A DNA stretch of 64,000 nt from Streptacidiphilus sp. 4-A2 (GTDB lineage Bacteria > Actinomycetota > Actinomycetes > Streptomycetales > Streptomycetaceae): contig JAAFYY010000001.1 in assembly GCA_014284505.1 (NCBI GenBank), positions 7,117,845-7,181,844 on the forward strand, in the 5' to 3' direction. Shown piece after piece: positions 10,246-18,614 of the stretch (position 1 is its first letter; every line of letters starts with the position of its first letter). The position numbers and the translations under genes were made by a program. The notes under the pieces were generated by a model. That model was not told where the DNA came from, ran no database searches, and saw nothing but the letters and a program-made list of their open reading frames with translations.

Positions 10246-12233
10246 TGTCCGACGCCGACTACTACGCCCAGCAGGGTCACCCGGGCCAGCCCGGCCAGCC
10301 CGCCCAACAGGGTCATCCCGGTCATCCCGGCCAGCCCGGCTACCAGCCGCAGCCGGGCGGGCCCGGCTATTTCGCCGACGACGCCGAGGCAACCGCCTTC
10401 CTCCCGCCGGTGCCCGCGCAGGGGCCGCCGCCCGGTCATCCTGGTGGCCCTGGCTATGCCAATGGCCCCGGCCATCCCGGTCAGCAGGGCTATCCCGGTT
10501 ATCAGGGCGATCCTGGTCATCAGGGTGATCCCATGCACATGCACCAGGGTGGTCCCGGCTACCCCGGTGGCCAGGGCTACCAGGGCGACCCCGGTTATCA
10601 GGCCGACCCCGGTTATCAGGCCGACCCGGTGCAGCCCCCGGCCAATTCGCGGTTCGGGCAGATCCACGAGAAGTACGCGACCACCGAGTTGCGCGTGCCG
10701 CAGCAGCCGCCCACGGCCTGGCCGGACGGCTGGGAGCAGCACCAGGGGACCCCGAACCCGGCCGCCGCTCCCGCGCAGGCCCCGGCCGCCGCCCCGCCGC
10801 CCGGCTGGCAGCCGCAGGGCGCCATGCCCCACTACCCGGCGCCCGGTGGCCCCGCACCCAGCGGCTACGCCCCCGCAGCGGGCAGTCCGGGCGCAGCGCC
10901 AGGTCCCGTGTCAGGCCCTGTGCCCAGCCCTGTGCCCGGACCCGTGCCCGGTCCCGGCGGGTTCGCCCCCGCGCCGGGCGGTCCTGCGCCCATGACCGCG
11001 CCCGTGCCCGCGTCAGCTCCCATGGCCTCCGCGCCCATGCACGCGCCCGCGCCGGGCGGTCCCGCTCCGGCAGCGGGTTTCGCCGGCTTCGCGCCGGGGC
11101 CCGGCGCTGCCGGTCCCGGGGCACCCGGTTATCCGGCCCCTCCGGGCGGCCCCGTCGTCGCGTCCGGCCCGGTCGGCTACCCGTCGGCGCCCGGCGCTCC
11201 GGCTGCCGGGGCCGGGTTCGTCCCCGGTGGGGCGGAGGAGGTCGCCGGCGGGTTTGTGGCCACGCCGCTCTCGATCCGGGAGACGTTCGCGGCAGCGCAG
11301 CCCACCGGTCCGGCCGGGCCGGTCGCCGCGCCGCCCCCGTCGCCGCTGGAGACCGAGGTGGCCGGGGCCGGCGGGTCGATCCGGGAGGCGTTCGCCGCCG
11401 CACAGCCCACCGGCCCGCAGGCCTCGGCGGGCGTGCCGGTGGTGTCGGCGCCCGTTCCGGCGCCGGTGGTCCGGTCGGGATCGCCGATCCGTGACCCCGG
11501 CATCCAGCCGGCCGCGGCCACCCTGGGCCTGGCCGTGCTGCTCGCGCTCGCCGCGCTGCTGGACGGATGACACTGGTCGTGCCGGTGGTGCTGCTGCAAG
11601 CGGTGACCGCGGCCGGCTGGTTCCGGCTCAACGGGATGTGGCCCGCCCGGCAGGGCATCGCCTTGGCCGCGCTCGGTGGCTTTGTCGCCGACGCCGCCAT
11701 GCTGGCCGCTGCCGGGGGCACCGCCCCGGCGGTACTGGCGGGCACCCTCGGCGGGTTCTTCCTGCTGGTGCTGATCCTCCAGATCTTCCGGCCGAGCAAT
11801 CCCGACGAGCGGTTCTACGCGCTGACCGTGAGTGCCTCGGCGACGCTGATGACGGTGCTGGCGGCCTGCTTCACGGCGGCGGTGACCCTCACCCACCACG
11901 GCTGGTCGAGTGGCGCGGTGGTCACCACCGGCGCGCTCGCGGCCGGGGTGGCGACGCTGGTCTCGGCGGTGCCGAAGCTCCCGGCACCGGCGGCCTTCGC
12001 CGCCGGTGCGGTGGCCGGGCTGCTCTGCGGGGTAGGCGTGGGTTCGGCGAGCGGCCTCGGCCTGCCCGCTGCCGCGCTGCTCGGGCTGGCGGCGGGCGGC
12101 TGTGCCCTGATCGGTCGCCGGGTGGCGGCATACGACTTCCCGTCGCGGTTCGTGCACTTCACGGCGGGGATCGCGGTGCGCTTGGCCTGGCCGCCCGATG
12201 GTCTACCTGGTCGGGCGGCTGTTCGCCGGCTGA
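10246..12233 (+). CDS. Proline/glycine-rich multi-pass membrane protein (frameshifted)
   Basis: Begins 9 nt after the moaD-like gene. About 420 residues of Gly/Pro/Gln-rich, collagen-like low complexity (GQPGQPAQQGHPGHPGQPGY; tandem GYQADP units) are followed by ATPLSIRETFAAAQPTGP repeated twice, then a hydrophobic domain with about six TM helices. The frame switches at 11567, where a stop overlaps an ATG as ATGA, and again near 12170; the end VYLVGRLFAG is then natural. Alternatively 10246-11570 and 11567-12233 are two coupled genes, but homologous actinobacterial proteins run through, so I favour one gene. Function unknown. Confidence 0.7.
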
Positions 12234-12370
12234 CATCTGCTGACAACTGTCATCTGCCAGTCGTCATCCGCCAGTCGTCATCCGATATGCGACATCCGAT
12301 ATCCGGCAGCCGTCAGTCGGCGTCCGGCAGCTGTCAGCTGTCAGCTGTCAGTCGGGATCGGTCAGCTGGA
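12229..12370. repeat. Degenerate short tandem repeats after the membrane-protein stop
   Basis: Starting on the stop codon, GCTGACATCT and GCTGACAACT form a 10-bp pair. AGTCGTCATCCGCC-like 14-bp units, CATCCGATAT units and three GTCAGCT units follow. The block fills the gap up to the next gene, with no ORF or clear hairpin of its own. Confidence 0.8.
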
Positions 12371-12438
12371 GTTCTGGCCGGGCAACCGTGGCTGCCCGGC
12401 CCGACGTCTTCGGACACGAGCCCATGGAAGGGAAGTAC

Positions 12439-13164
12439 ATGCGAGCCGTACGACGTCTGCTGATAGTCCTGCTGGTGCTGGCCGGCCTGTTCGTGGTGGC
12501 CGACCGGGTCGCCGTGAACCTGGCCCAGTCGCAGGTCGCGAGCCAGATCCAGTCGTCCCGGAAGCTGCCCCAGAAGCCCGGGGTGGACATCGAGGGCTTC
12601 CCGTTCCTGACCCAGCTGCTCGGCGGCAAGCTGGACGAGGTGAAGGTGCACGCCGACAGCATGGTGGTGCAGGGCACCGGTGGCGTGCAGCCGGTCACCC
12701 TGCAGAACTTCCAGGCTGATCTGAAGGGCGTCAAGCTGGAGAACAACTACTCCACGGCCGTGGCCGACACCGCCGTGGGGTCGGCGCTGATCTCCTATGC
12801 CAACCTGTCCAGCGCCATGCAGAGCCATCCGGCCCTCAGCTACGGCGGCGCCGGCCGGGTGAAGGTGGCGGTGACGGTCGACGTGCCGCTGATCGGTTCG
12901 CGGCACATCTCCGGGACGGCGAAGCTGACGGCGTCCAACGGCGCCCTCGGGGTCACCGATGTCAGCGGCATCACCGGCCTGTCGGACCTGCCGGGCGTCG
13001 GCGACGCGCTGGTGGAGAGCCTGGCGGCGGCAGCGATCGGGCCGCAGTTCCAGCTGTCGGGCCTGCCCACCGGGCTTGAGGTGACCCAGGTACAGGCCGA
13101 GCCGAACGGGGTACTGGCCACTGTGGCCGGTACCGGCGTGTCGCTCAGCAACACCAGCGACTGA
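12439..13164 (+). CDS. LmeA-like lipid-binding protein (DUF2993)
   Basis: About 241 aa, intact. One N-terminal TM or signal anchor (LLIVLLVLAGLFVVADRVAV), then a DUF2993 beta-rich domain: GVDIEGFPFLTQLLGGKLDE, VTLQNFQADLKGV, and the C-terminal LPTGLEVTQVQAEPNGV. Relatives such as mycobacterial LmeA bind phospholipids at the outer face of the membrane and help mannolipid elongation; the exact role in Streptomyces is not known. The start at ATG 12439 follows GGAAGGGAAG. It is monocistronic between a repeat block and the sulfur locus. Confidence 0.82.
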   Translation: MRAVRRLLIVLLVLAGLFVVADRVAVNLAQSQVASQIQSSRKLPQKPGVDIEGFPFLTQLLGGKLDEVKVHADSMVVQGTGGVQPVTLQNFQADLKGVKLENNYSTAVADTAVGSALISYANLSSAMQSHPALSYGGAGRVKVAVTVDVPLIGSRHISGTAKLTASNGALGVTDVSGITGLSDLPGVGDALVESLAAAAIGPQFQLSGLPTGLEVTQVQAEPNGVLATVAGTGVSLSNTSD

Positions 13165-13412
13165 CGGTACAGGCTCGTCAGTGACCGCCGGGCGGTCGCC
13201 GGGCGAGCAATCCGACCGTCCGATCAGCGAGACGGAGTGTCCACCTCTGTCCCGCCGGTCGCACTCCGCACCCGCCCCCGTGGCGGGAGGGAGCGGTGCG
13301 GGGCGCGCCGAGGCGCCGCCGCCGACACCCTCGTATCAATATGCGGAGCATTATGTCTCACTACTCAAGACATCAATGACAGCAGGCGTTCCCTTTGCCT
13401 AGCATCGACAGC

Positions 13413-13493
13413 ATGAAGCGACAGGCAGATCTCACAAAGCGGCGGGCGGTCGACCTGTGCCGCGTCTCTGCCTGCCTGTGTCGAATGCGCTGA
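13413..13493 (+). CDS. Cys-rich leader peptide (26 aa) of the rhodanese gene
   Basis: Short ORF beginning MKRQADLTKRR and ending LCRVSACLCRMR, with three Cys codons near the end. It lies 130 nt upstream of the thiosulfate sulfurtransferase. Actinobacteria carry a family of such putative leader peptides (Arg-rich start, VDLCRV core) before sulfur-assimilation genes; in mycobacteria comparable Cys-rich uORFs act as cysteine-responsive attenuators. I infer that slow translation through the Cys codons changes folding of the downstream leader RNA. The ribosome site is weak. Confidence 0.75.
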   Translation: MKRQADLTKRRAVDLCRVSACLCRMR

Positions 13494-13623
13494 CCGGGGC
13501 ATCGCTCCCCGCACGTCCGCAGATCTGAACCACTGCCGCGCTGTCTCACCATCCGATCCTCCCCTTCGGACAGGCCTGCGCGCGGCGCCCCCTTCCGCAA
13601 CTGCCCCGGATGGAGAATCCCCG
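13494..13623 (+). promoter_or_regulatory. Leader RNA between the Cys-rich peptide and the rhodanese gene
   Basis: A 130-nt G/C-rich untranslated stretch that could hold the alternative structures of a translation-dependent attenuator. Complementary segments such as CCGGGGCA (13494-13501) and TGCCCCGG (13602-13609) are present and could close the leader. No run of T residues is seen, so control may act on translation rather than termination. Confidence 0.4.
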
Positions 13624-14466
13624 ATGAGCCGCAGTGACGTACTCGTAAGCGCGGAGTGGGTCCAGGAGAACCTGGACGCCCCCAAGGTCGTCGTCGTCGA
13701 GGTCGACGAGGACACCGCCGCGTACGACAAGAACCACATCCGCAACGCCGTCCGGATCGACTGGAAGAAGGACCTCCAGGACCCGGTCCGCCGCGACTTC
13801 GTCGACCAGGCCGGCTTCGAGGCGCTGCTGTCCGCCAAGGGCATCGCCAACGACGACACCGTGGTGCTCTACGGCGGCAACAACAACTGGTTCGCCTCGT
13901 ACGCCTTCTGGTACTTCAAGCTGTACGGCCACTCCGACGTGCGACTGCTGGACGGCGGCCGCAAGAAGTGGGAGCTCGACTCCCGCGAGCTGGTCAAGGG
14001 CGAGGACGTGCCGGAGCGCGCGGCGACCGAGTACCGGGCGCAGCCGCAGGACGCCTCCATCCGCGCCTTCCGTGACGACGTCATCGCCGCGATCGGCAGC
14101 AAGAACCTGGTCGACGTGCGTTCGCCCGACGAGTTCTCCGGCCGCCTGCTCGCCCCGGCGCACCTCCCGCAGGAGCAGTCGCAGCGCCCCGGCCACGTGC
14201 CCAGCGCCCGCAACATCCCGTGGTCGAAGAACGCCAACGACGACGGCACCTTCAAGTCGGACGAGGACCTGAAGGCCCTGTACGAGTCCGAGAACGTGGA
14301 CCTGTCCAAGGACACCATCGCCTACTGCCGCATCGGTGAGCGTTCCGCGCTCACCTGGTTCGTGCTGCACCAGCTGCTCGGCCAGACCAACGTCAAGAAC
14401 TACGACGGTTCCTGGACCGAGTACGGCAGCCTCGTCGGCGTGCCGATCGAGCTCGGCGCCAACTGA
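13624..14466 (+). CDS. Thiosulfate/3-mercaptopyruvate sulfurtransferase (tandem rhodanese)
   Basis: Intact 280-aa protein with two rhodanese domains. The N-terminal domain is inactive (YDKNHIRNAVRIDWKKDL, LLDGGRKKWELD). The C-terminal domain carries the catalytic Cys loop in AYCRIGERSALTWF, preceded by LVDVRSPDEFSG and GHVPSARNIPW. It moves sulfane sulfur from thiosulfate to thiol acceptors in the cytosol. It corresponds to the actinobacterial enzyme often labelled CysA or SseA. A DUF1416 gene follows 32 nt downstream, a conserved pair. The Cys-rich leader upstream suggests regulation by cysteine status. Confidence 0.93.
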   Translation: MSRSDVLVSAEWVQENLDAPKVVVVEVDEDTAAYDKNHIRNAVRIDWKKDLQDPVRRDFVDQAGFEALLSAKGIANDDTVVLYGGNNNWFASYAFWYFKLYGHSDVRLLDGGRKKWELDSRELVKGEDVPERAATEYRAQPQDASIRAFRDDVIAAIGSKNLVDVRSPDEFSGRLLAPAHLPQEQSQRPGHVPSARNIPWSKNANDDGTFKSDEDLKALYESENVDLSKDTIAYCRIGERSALTWFVLHQLLGQTNVKNYDGSWTEYGSLVGVPIELGAN

Positions 14467-14498
14467 GTACCGGCCCCACCCCGAAGGAGAACAAGACG

Positions 14499-14790
14499 AT
14501 GTGCGGTGCGAAGGCCGGCGGCCCCGAACTTGCAGGAGTTGACGTGGCGAGCGAGACGATCATCCAGGGTTCCGGTGACCCGCGACGGCGAGCCGGTCAA
14601 CGGCTACGTGCGGCTGCTCGACGAGGGCGGCGAGTTCACCGCCGAGGTGCCGACCTCCGCGACCGGGCAGTTCCGCTTCTTCGCGGCCCCCGGCACCTGG
14701 ACGCTGCGCGCCCTGGTCCCCGGCGCGACGGTCGACCGGGTGGTTGCCGCCACCCGTGGCTCGGTGGCCGAGGTGGCCATCGCGGTCTGA
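14499..14790 (+). CDS. DUF1416 protein (frameshifted)
   Basis: Small protein (about 96 aa) constantly paired with actinobacterial sulfurtransferases. AAGGAG lies 8 nt before the ATG. It starts MCGAKAGGPELAGVD and, after one frame break near 14570, continues VTRDGEPVNGYVRLLDEGGE, FTAEVPTSATGQFRFFAAPG and ends EVAIAV. The fold resembles carboxypeptidase-regulatory/Ig-like beta sandwiches. The N-terminal Cys could accept sulfur from the rhodanese, by inference only. A strong hairpin follows. Confidence 0.88.
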
Positions 14791-14810
14791 GTCACAGACC
14801 CAGCTCCAAC

Positions 14811-14850
14811 CGCGATGCCCCGTACCGGAAGCCCGGTACGGGGCATCGCG
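14811..14850 (+). terminator. Strong hairpin after the sulfurtransferase operon
   Basis: Perfect 18-bp stem: CGCGATGCCCCGTACCGG (14811-14828) pairs with 14833-14850 around a 4-nt loop. It lies 20 nt after the DUF1416 stop and between convergent genes, so it may serve both strands. Confidence 0.85.
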
Positions 14851-14947
14851 GCTGCACCGGGCACCCCGGTGCCGCGCGCGTGGTCCTTGCCGCGCGGCGC
14901 GGTCCTGAAGGCCTGGCCGGATCGGGCGGATCGGCTGCCTCCGGCCG

Positions 14948-15310
14948 TCAGTAGACCAGCGCCTGCACGCCGTCCGCCATCACCTCACTGACGAACACCT
15001 GCGCCCCGGCGATCCGCACCCCCTCCAGCACATCCGCCTGGGTGATCCCGCGCCGGGCCGCGCACTGGGTGCACAGGGTGACCTGGCCGCCCGCCAGCAG
15101 GCCGGCCAGCAGCTCGGGCAGCGGCGCCGCGTGCGGCAGCTCGAACTCGGCGGCGCGTCCCGGCAGAGCGAACCAGCTGGACTCCCCGGTCAGCCAGAGC
15201 GACACCTCCACCCCGCTGGCGACGGCGACCGCCGCCACCGTGAACGCCTGCGAGCAGCGCTCCGGCGCGTCCGCCCCGGCAGTGACCTTGATGACCAGTT
15301 TCTTCGACAT
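14948..15310 (-). CDS. DsrE-family protein
   Basis: 120-aa intact protein: MSKKLVIKVTAGADAPERCS, then SGVEVSLWLTGESSWFALPG and a C-terminal GVQALVY. The DsrE/DsrF fold occurs in small sulfur-relay proteins. A CxxC motif (TLCTQCAARRG) at about residue 79 could carry persulfide. Its place next to the rhodanese operon, convergent across the hairpin, fits sulfur handling. A specific partner cannot be named. Confidence 0.85.
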   Translation of the reverse strand: MSKKLVIKVTAGADAPERCSQAFTVAAVAVASGVEVSLWLTGESSWFALPGRAAEFELPHAAPLPELLAGLLAGGQVTLCTQCAARRGITQADVLEGVRIAGAQVFVSEVMADGVQALVY

Positions 15311-15412
15311 GCGCCAACCCTATGCAGCGGCCCGCCGCAAACGCCCGGTGCAGGCAGATTAGACTCGGAGAGCCCGCCCCACTGTCCGTCACCGCAACGA
15401 GGAGCAGTCAGC

Positions 15413-15514
15413 ATGCTCGTAGGCTCTTATGACACCCTGCTGGTCATCATGGCCATCGCCATCATCTCTTTCGCCGCCTATGCGGTGAAGAAGCTCTACC
15501 AGGGTCAGCGCTGA
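15413..15514 (+). CDS. 33-aa single-span membrane protein
   Basis: Tiny gene with AGGAG 9 nt before the ATG. The product has one TM helix (TLLVIMAIAIISFAAYAV) and a basic cytoplasmic tail (KKLYQGQR). The FAAYAVKKLYQGQR end is conserved in Streptomyces as I remember. It ends one nucleotide before the start of the nitrobindin-like gene, so the two are almost certainly co-transcribed and translationally coupled. Function unknown. Confidence 0.75.
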   Translation: MLVGSYDTLLVIMAIAIISFAAYAVKKLYQGQR

Positions 15515-15515
15515 C

Positions 15516-16117
15516 ATGATCGAGATCCCCTCCGGTCTGCACAAGGACGTCGTCTCCCTGGCCTTCCTCCTGGGCACCTGGGAGGGCGCGGGGGTGCACG
15601 CCGCGCTGCCGGGCCGGGGGACCCGGACGCGGAGAAGTGCAACTTCGGCCAGGAACTCGTCTTCCGGCACGACGGCCGCCCGTTCATCGAGTTCCGCTCC
15701 CGCAGCTGGGTGCTGGACGCCGAGGGCGAGAAGGTCCGCCCGCTGGAGAACGAGAGCGGCTTCTGGCGGGTCACCGGCAACCCGCACGGCGCGGCCGGTG
15801 TCCGTGAGATCGAGTGCTCGCTGGTGCGCGACGACGGCACCGTGGAGATCTGGTACGGCGAGCTGGCCGACGGCAAGCCGCAGATCGACCTGGTCACCGA
15901 CGCGGTCGCGCGGGTGGCCGACAGCGCCCCGTACACCGGCGGCAAGCGGCTCTACGGCCTGGTCAACGGCGAGCTGATGTGGGTCGGCGAGAAGTCCGCC
16001 CCGGAGGTGCCGCTGCGGCCGTACATGTCGGCCCAGCTGAAGAAGGTGCTGAACCCGGCGCAGCTGGTCGCCGACATCGCCGACCTCCCGGACGACGGCA
16101 TCGCCTTCTTCCGCTGA
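15516..16117 (+). CDS. Nitrobindin-like FABP-fold protein (frameshifted)
   Basis: Beta-barrel protein of the THAP4/nitrobindin family, whose heme-bearing members isomerise peroxynitrite. The GxWxGxG motif is present as LLGTWEGAGV, and downstream strands match (PLENESGFWRVTG, IWYGELADGKPQIDLVTDAV, GGKRLYGLVNGELMWVGEK). One frame break occurs near 15620. The C-terminal helix reads RPYMSAQLKKV; in homologues I recall a His at the Q position that binds heme iron, so heme binding is doubtful here. The gene sits directly before nur, as in Streptomyces. Confidence 0.85.
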
Positions 16118-16178
16118 CAGCTGGCAGCCGACAGCCGACAGCTGGCAGCCGTCGGATGACAGATGACAGCCGACAGCT
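16113..16178. repeat. Stop-codon-anchored repeats after the nitrobindin-like gene
   Basis: GCTGACAGCTGGCAGC, which contains the stop codon, recurs as CGACAGCTGGCAGC with a CGACAGC unit between, then degenerates (ATGACAGATGACAGC, CGACAGCTG). No gene is present; the block precedes the nur promoter region. Confidence 0.8.
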
Positions 16179-16356
16179 GATCGCCGGCCGGCCCGGTGAC
16201 CCGCTGACCGGCCGCAACACCGCCGGTGGCACCGGATCCGGCCGCCGACGCCTTCAGCGTTCGTCCCGCGCCCCCCTAGACTCGGGGGCGCGGGACGTTG
16301 TCGTACTGAGGGCGTTGCCGAGGGCGTTGTCGTATCGAGGGTTGAGAGGCACGCAG

Positions 16357-16848
16357 GTGAGTGGGACCGACTGGCAGAGCGATCTCCGGGCAAAGGGCTA
16401 CCGGCTCACGCCGCAGCGCCAACTGGTGCTGCAAGCCGTGGGGGCGCTGGAGCACGCCACCCCGGACGACATCCTCACCGAGGTCCGCCGCACCGCCAAC
16501 GGAGTGAACATCTCCACGGTCTACCGGACGCTGGACCTGCTGGAGGAGCTCGACCTGGTCTCGCACGCCCACCTGGGCCACGGTGCGCCGACCTACCACC
16601 TGGCCGACCACGACCAGCATCTGCACCTGGTGTGCCGCGACTGCGAACGGGTCACCGAGACCGATGTCGCCCTCGCCGCGCCCTTTGTGGAATCCCTGCG
16701 GTCCGTGCACGGTTTTGAGACTGACATGAAGCACTTCGCCATCTTCGGCCGCTGCGCCGACTGCACCCGTGCGCAGGCCGCTGCCGACGCCGCCGCCACC
16801 AGCTCCGCCGCTGCCACCACCGACTCCGCTAAGGACGCCGCCACGTGA
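16357..16848 (+). CDS. nur: Fur-family metalloregulator, Nur type
   Basis: Streptomyces Nur represses nickel uptake and Fe-superoxide dismutase when nickel is bound. The 163-aa product has the winged helix GYRLTPQRQLVLQAVGALEH, NISTVYRTLDLLEELDLVSH, the metal-site stretches HLGHGAPTYHLADHDQHLH and two CxxC pairs (CRDC, CADC) for structural zinc. SDLRAKGYRLTPQR and TDMKHFAIFGRC match Nur rather than Zur or CatR as I recall them. It has a GTG start at 16357, and its stop overlaps the next gene's start (GTGA). The C-terminal Ala/Thr-rich tail is longer than usual. Confidence 0.85.
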   Translation: MSGTDWQSDLRAKGYRLTPQRQLVLQAVGALEHATPDDILTEVRRTANGVNISTVYRTLDLLEELDLVSHAHLGHGAPTYHLADHDQHLHLVCRDCERVTETDVALAAPFVESLRSVHGFETDMKHFAIFGRCADCTRAQAAADAAATSSAAATTDSAKDAAT

Positions 16849-17822
16849 CCGTGCCCACCGCCAGCCCGCTGCTGTCCCTGCCCGGCGCCGTCGCCGCCGA
16901 CGGCGTGGACGCGCCCGTGGCCGCGCACTACGGCGACCTGTTCCGCGAACAGCGCGAGCTGGTGGCCGGCCGGGGCTTTGTCGACCTCTCCCACCGGGGC
17001 GTGGTCACCGTGTCCGGCCCGGACCGGCTGAGCTGGCTGCACCTGCTGCTGACCCAGCACGTCAGCGCGCTGCCGCCGCAGCAGGCCACCGAGGCGCTGG
17101 TGCTCTCCCCGCACGGGCACATCGAGCACGCGCTGTACCTGGTCGACGACGGCGCCATGACCTGGGTACATGTCGAACCGGGGACCCAGGGGCCGCTGGT
17201 GGCCTATCTGGAGAAGATGAAGTTCTTCAACGACGTCGAGATCAAGGACGCGACCGGCGACTACGCGGTGGTGTACCTGCCCGCCGGGTCCGCCGCGGAT
17301 GTCTCGGCCGCCGCCGCGATCCGCGAGCTGCCCCACGGGCGGGATCTGTTCCTGCCGCGGGCGGAGCTGGCCGCGGCCACCGGCGGGTACGGCGCCCCGG
17401 CCGGGCTGTGGGCCTATGAGGCGCTGCGGATCGAGGCGTACCGCCCGCGGCTGGGCTTCGAGACCGACCACCGCACCATCCCGCACGAGCTGGGCTGGCT
17501 GGAGTCCGCCGTCCATCTGAACAAGGGCTGCTACCGCGGCCAGGAGACGGTCGCCCGGGTCAACAACCTCGGCCGCCCGCCGCGTCGGCTGGTCTTCCTG
17601 CACCTGGACGGCAGCATGGAGGTGCTCCCGGAGCACGGCGCCGAGGTCCGGGTGGCGGCGGACGGCCCGGAGAGCCGCCCGGTCGGCTTCGTGACCTCCT
17701 CGGCCCGGCACCACGAACTGGGGCCGGTCGCGCTGGCGCTGGTCAAGCGCAACACGGCGGTGGACGTCCCGTTGCTGGCCGGAACCGTCCCGGCGGGCCA
17801 GGAGATCGTGGTCCCGCAGTAG
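16845..17822 (+). CDS. ygfZ: YgfZ/GcvT-like folate-dependent Fe-S assembly protein
   Basis: 325-aa protein of the tetrahydrofolate-binding YgfZ family, which helps repair or mature iron-sulfur enzymes such as MiaB. The family signature K-G-C-Y-x-G-Q-E is intact in HLNKGCYRGQETVARVNNLG. The N-terminal GcvT-like half includes FVDLSHRGVVTVSGPDRLSW and LSPHGHIEHALYLV. Translation probably couples to nur through the 4-nt overlap. The frame is intact. Confidence 0.92.
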   Translation: MTVPTASPLLSLPGAVAADGVDAPVAAHYGDLFREQRELVAGRGFVDLSHRGVVTVSGPDRLSWLHLLLTQHVSALPPQQATEALVLSPHGHIEHALYLVDDGAMTWVHVEPGTQGPLVAYLEKMKFFNDVEIKDATGDYAVVYLPAGSAADVSAAAAIRELPHGRDLFLPRAELAAATGGYGAPAGLWAYEALRIEAYRPRLGFETDHRTIPHELGWLESAVHLNKGCYRGQETVARVNNLGRPPRRLVFLHLDGSMEVLPEHGAEVRVAADGPESRPVGFVTSSARHHELGPVALALVKRNTAVDVPLLAGTVPAGQEIVVPQ

Positions 17823-17905
17823 GCAGGCCGCCCGGCCCGTCCGCCCACCCGCCCGGCGGCCGGGCAGTCGCGGCGGCGGGCCCCAGCAGCCGCGCACCCG
17901 CAGGA

Positions 17906-17973
17906 GTCGAGCTGCGGCAGAAGCCGAGCTGCCGCAGAAGCCGAGCTGTCTCAGAAGTCGAGCAGCAGGGTGA
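17906..17973. repeat. 17-bp tandem repeat growing out of the dtd 3' end
   Basis: Four consecutive 17-bp units: GTCGAGCTGCGGCAGAA (17906), GCCGAGCTGCCGCAGAA (17923), GCCGAGCTGTCTCAGAA (17940) and GTCGAGCAGCAGGGTGA (17957). The last two cover the final codons and stop codon of dtd on the minus strand. Period and register are exact although the units have diverged. Confidence 0.9.
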
Positions 17974-18376
17974 ACGGGCCGTCGTTGACCAGTGAGACCT
18001 TCATGTCGGCGCCGAAGCGGCCGGTCTCCACGGTCGCGCCCAGCGCGCGCAGCTGCGCCACCACCTCGTCCACCAGCGGCTCGGCCACCGGGCCCGGCGC
18101 GGCGGCGTTCCAGGTGGGGCGGCGGCCCTTCCTGGCGTCCCCGTAGAGGGTGAACTGGCTGATCACCAGCAGTGGCGCGGCCAGGTCGGAGCAGGACTTC
18201 TCGCCTTCGAGCACCCGTACCGACCACAGCTTGCGGGCGAGCAGGGCCGCCTGCTCCGGGGTGTCCTCGTGGGTGACGCCGACCAGGACGCACAGCCCTG
18301 GTCCGATGATGGAACCCACCACCTCCCCGCCGACGGTCACCTTCGCCTCGGTCACTACCTGAGCCACTGCACGCAT
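17951..18376 (-). CDS. dtd: D-aminoacyl-tRNA deacylase
   Basis: Intact 141-aa enzyme that hydrolyses D-amino acids (and Gly) from tRNA. The family motifs are present: SQFTLYGDARKGRRPTW (catalytic Thr motif SQFTL) and the Gly-cis-Pro loop in SLVNDGPFTLLLDF. The start MRAVAQVVTEAKVTVGG is canonical. It is convergent with ygfZ. A 238-nt gap to rsiG holds the divergent promoters. Confidence 0.94.
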   Translation of the reverse strand: MRAVAQVVTEAKVTVGGEVVGSIIGPGLCVLVGVTHEDTPEQAALLARKLWSVRVLEGEKSCSDLAAPLLVISQFTLYGDARKGRRPTWNAAAPGPVAEPLVDEVVAQLRALGATVETGRFGADMKVSLVNDGPFTLLLDF

Positions 18377-18614
18377 GGGGGATATTGTGCCCGGGGCGCT
18401 CGGGTGGGGACGCAGGGGCGTGGGGCCCCGAGCACGCGCCCCGGCGCAGTCCCGGCGTCCCGCTCTGGTCTGGGCATATGCGCCGGTCGTATGAGCCACC
18501 CGCGAACGCCAGGGGGCCGATCGGGTGCTGCCTACCTGCGCGCGGGTCCCGAGCGGTGGCACGATGCCAGCCGGGGACGGCGTCGAAGCGGTCACGGACC
18601 AGGGGACGGCAGAC

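Noticed and set aside
12229..12370. CRISPR-like array in the repeat gaps
   Set aside because: Units are short, contiguous and degenerate, without unique spacers or cas genes.
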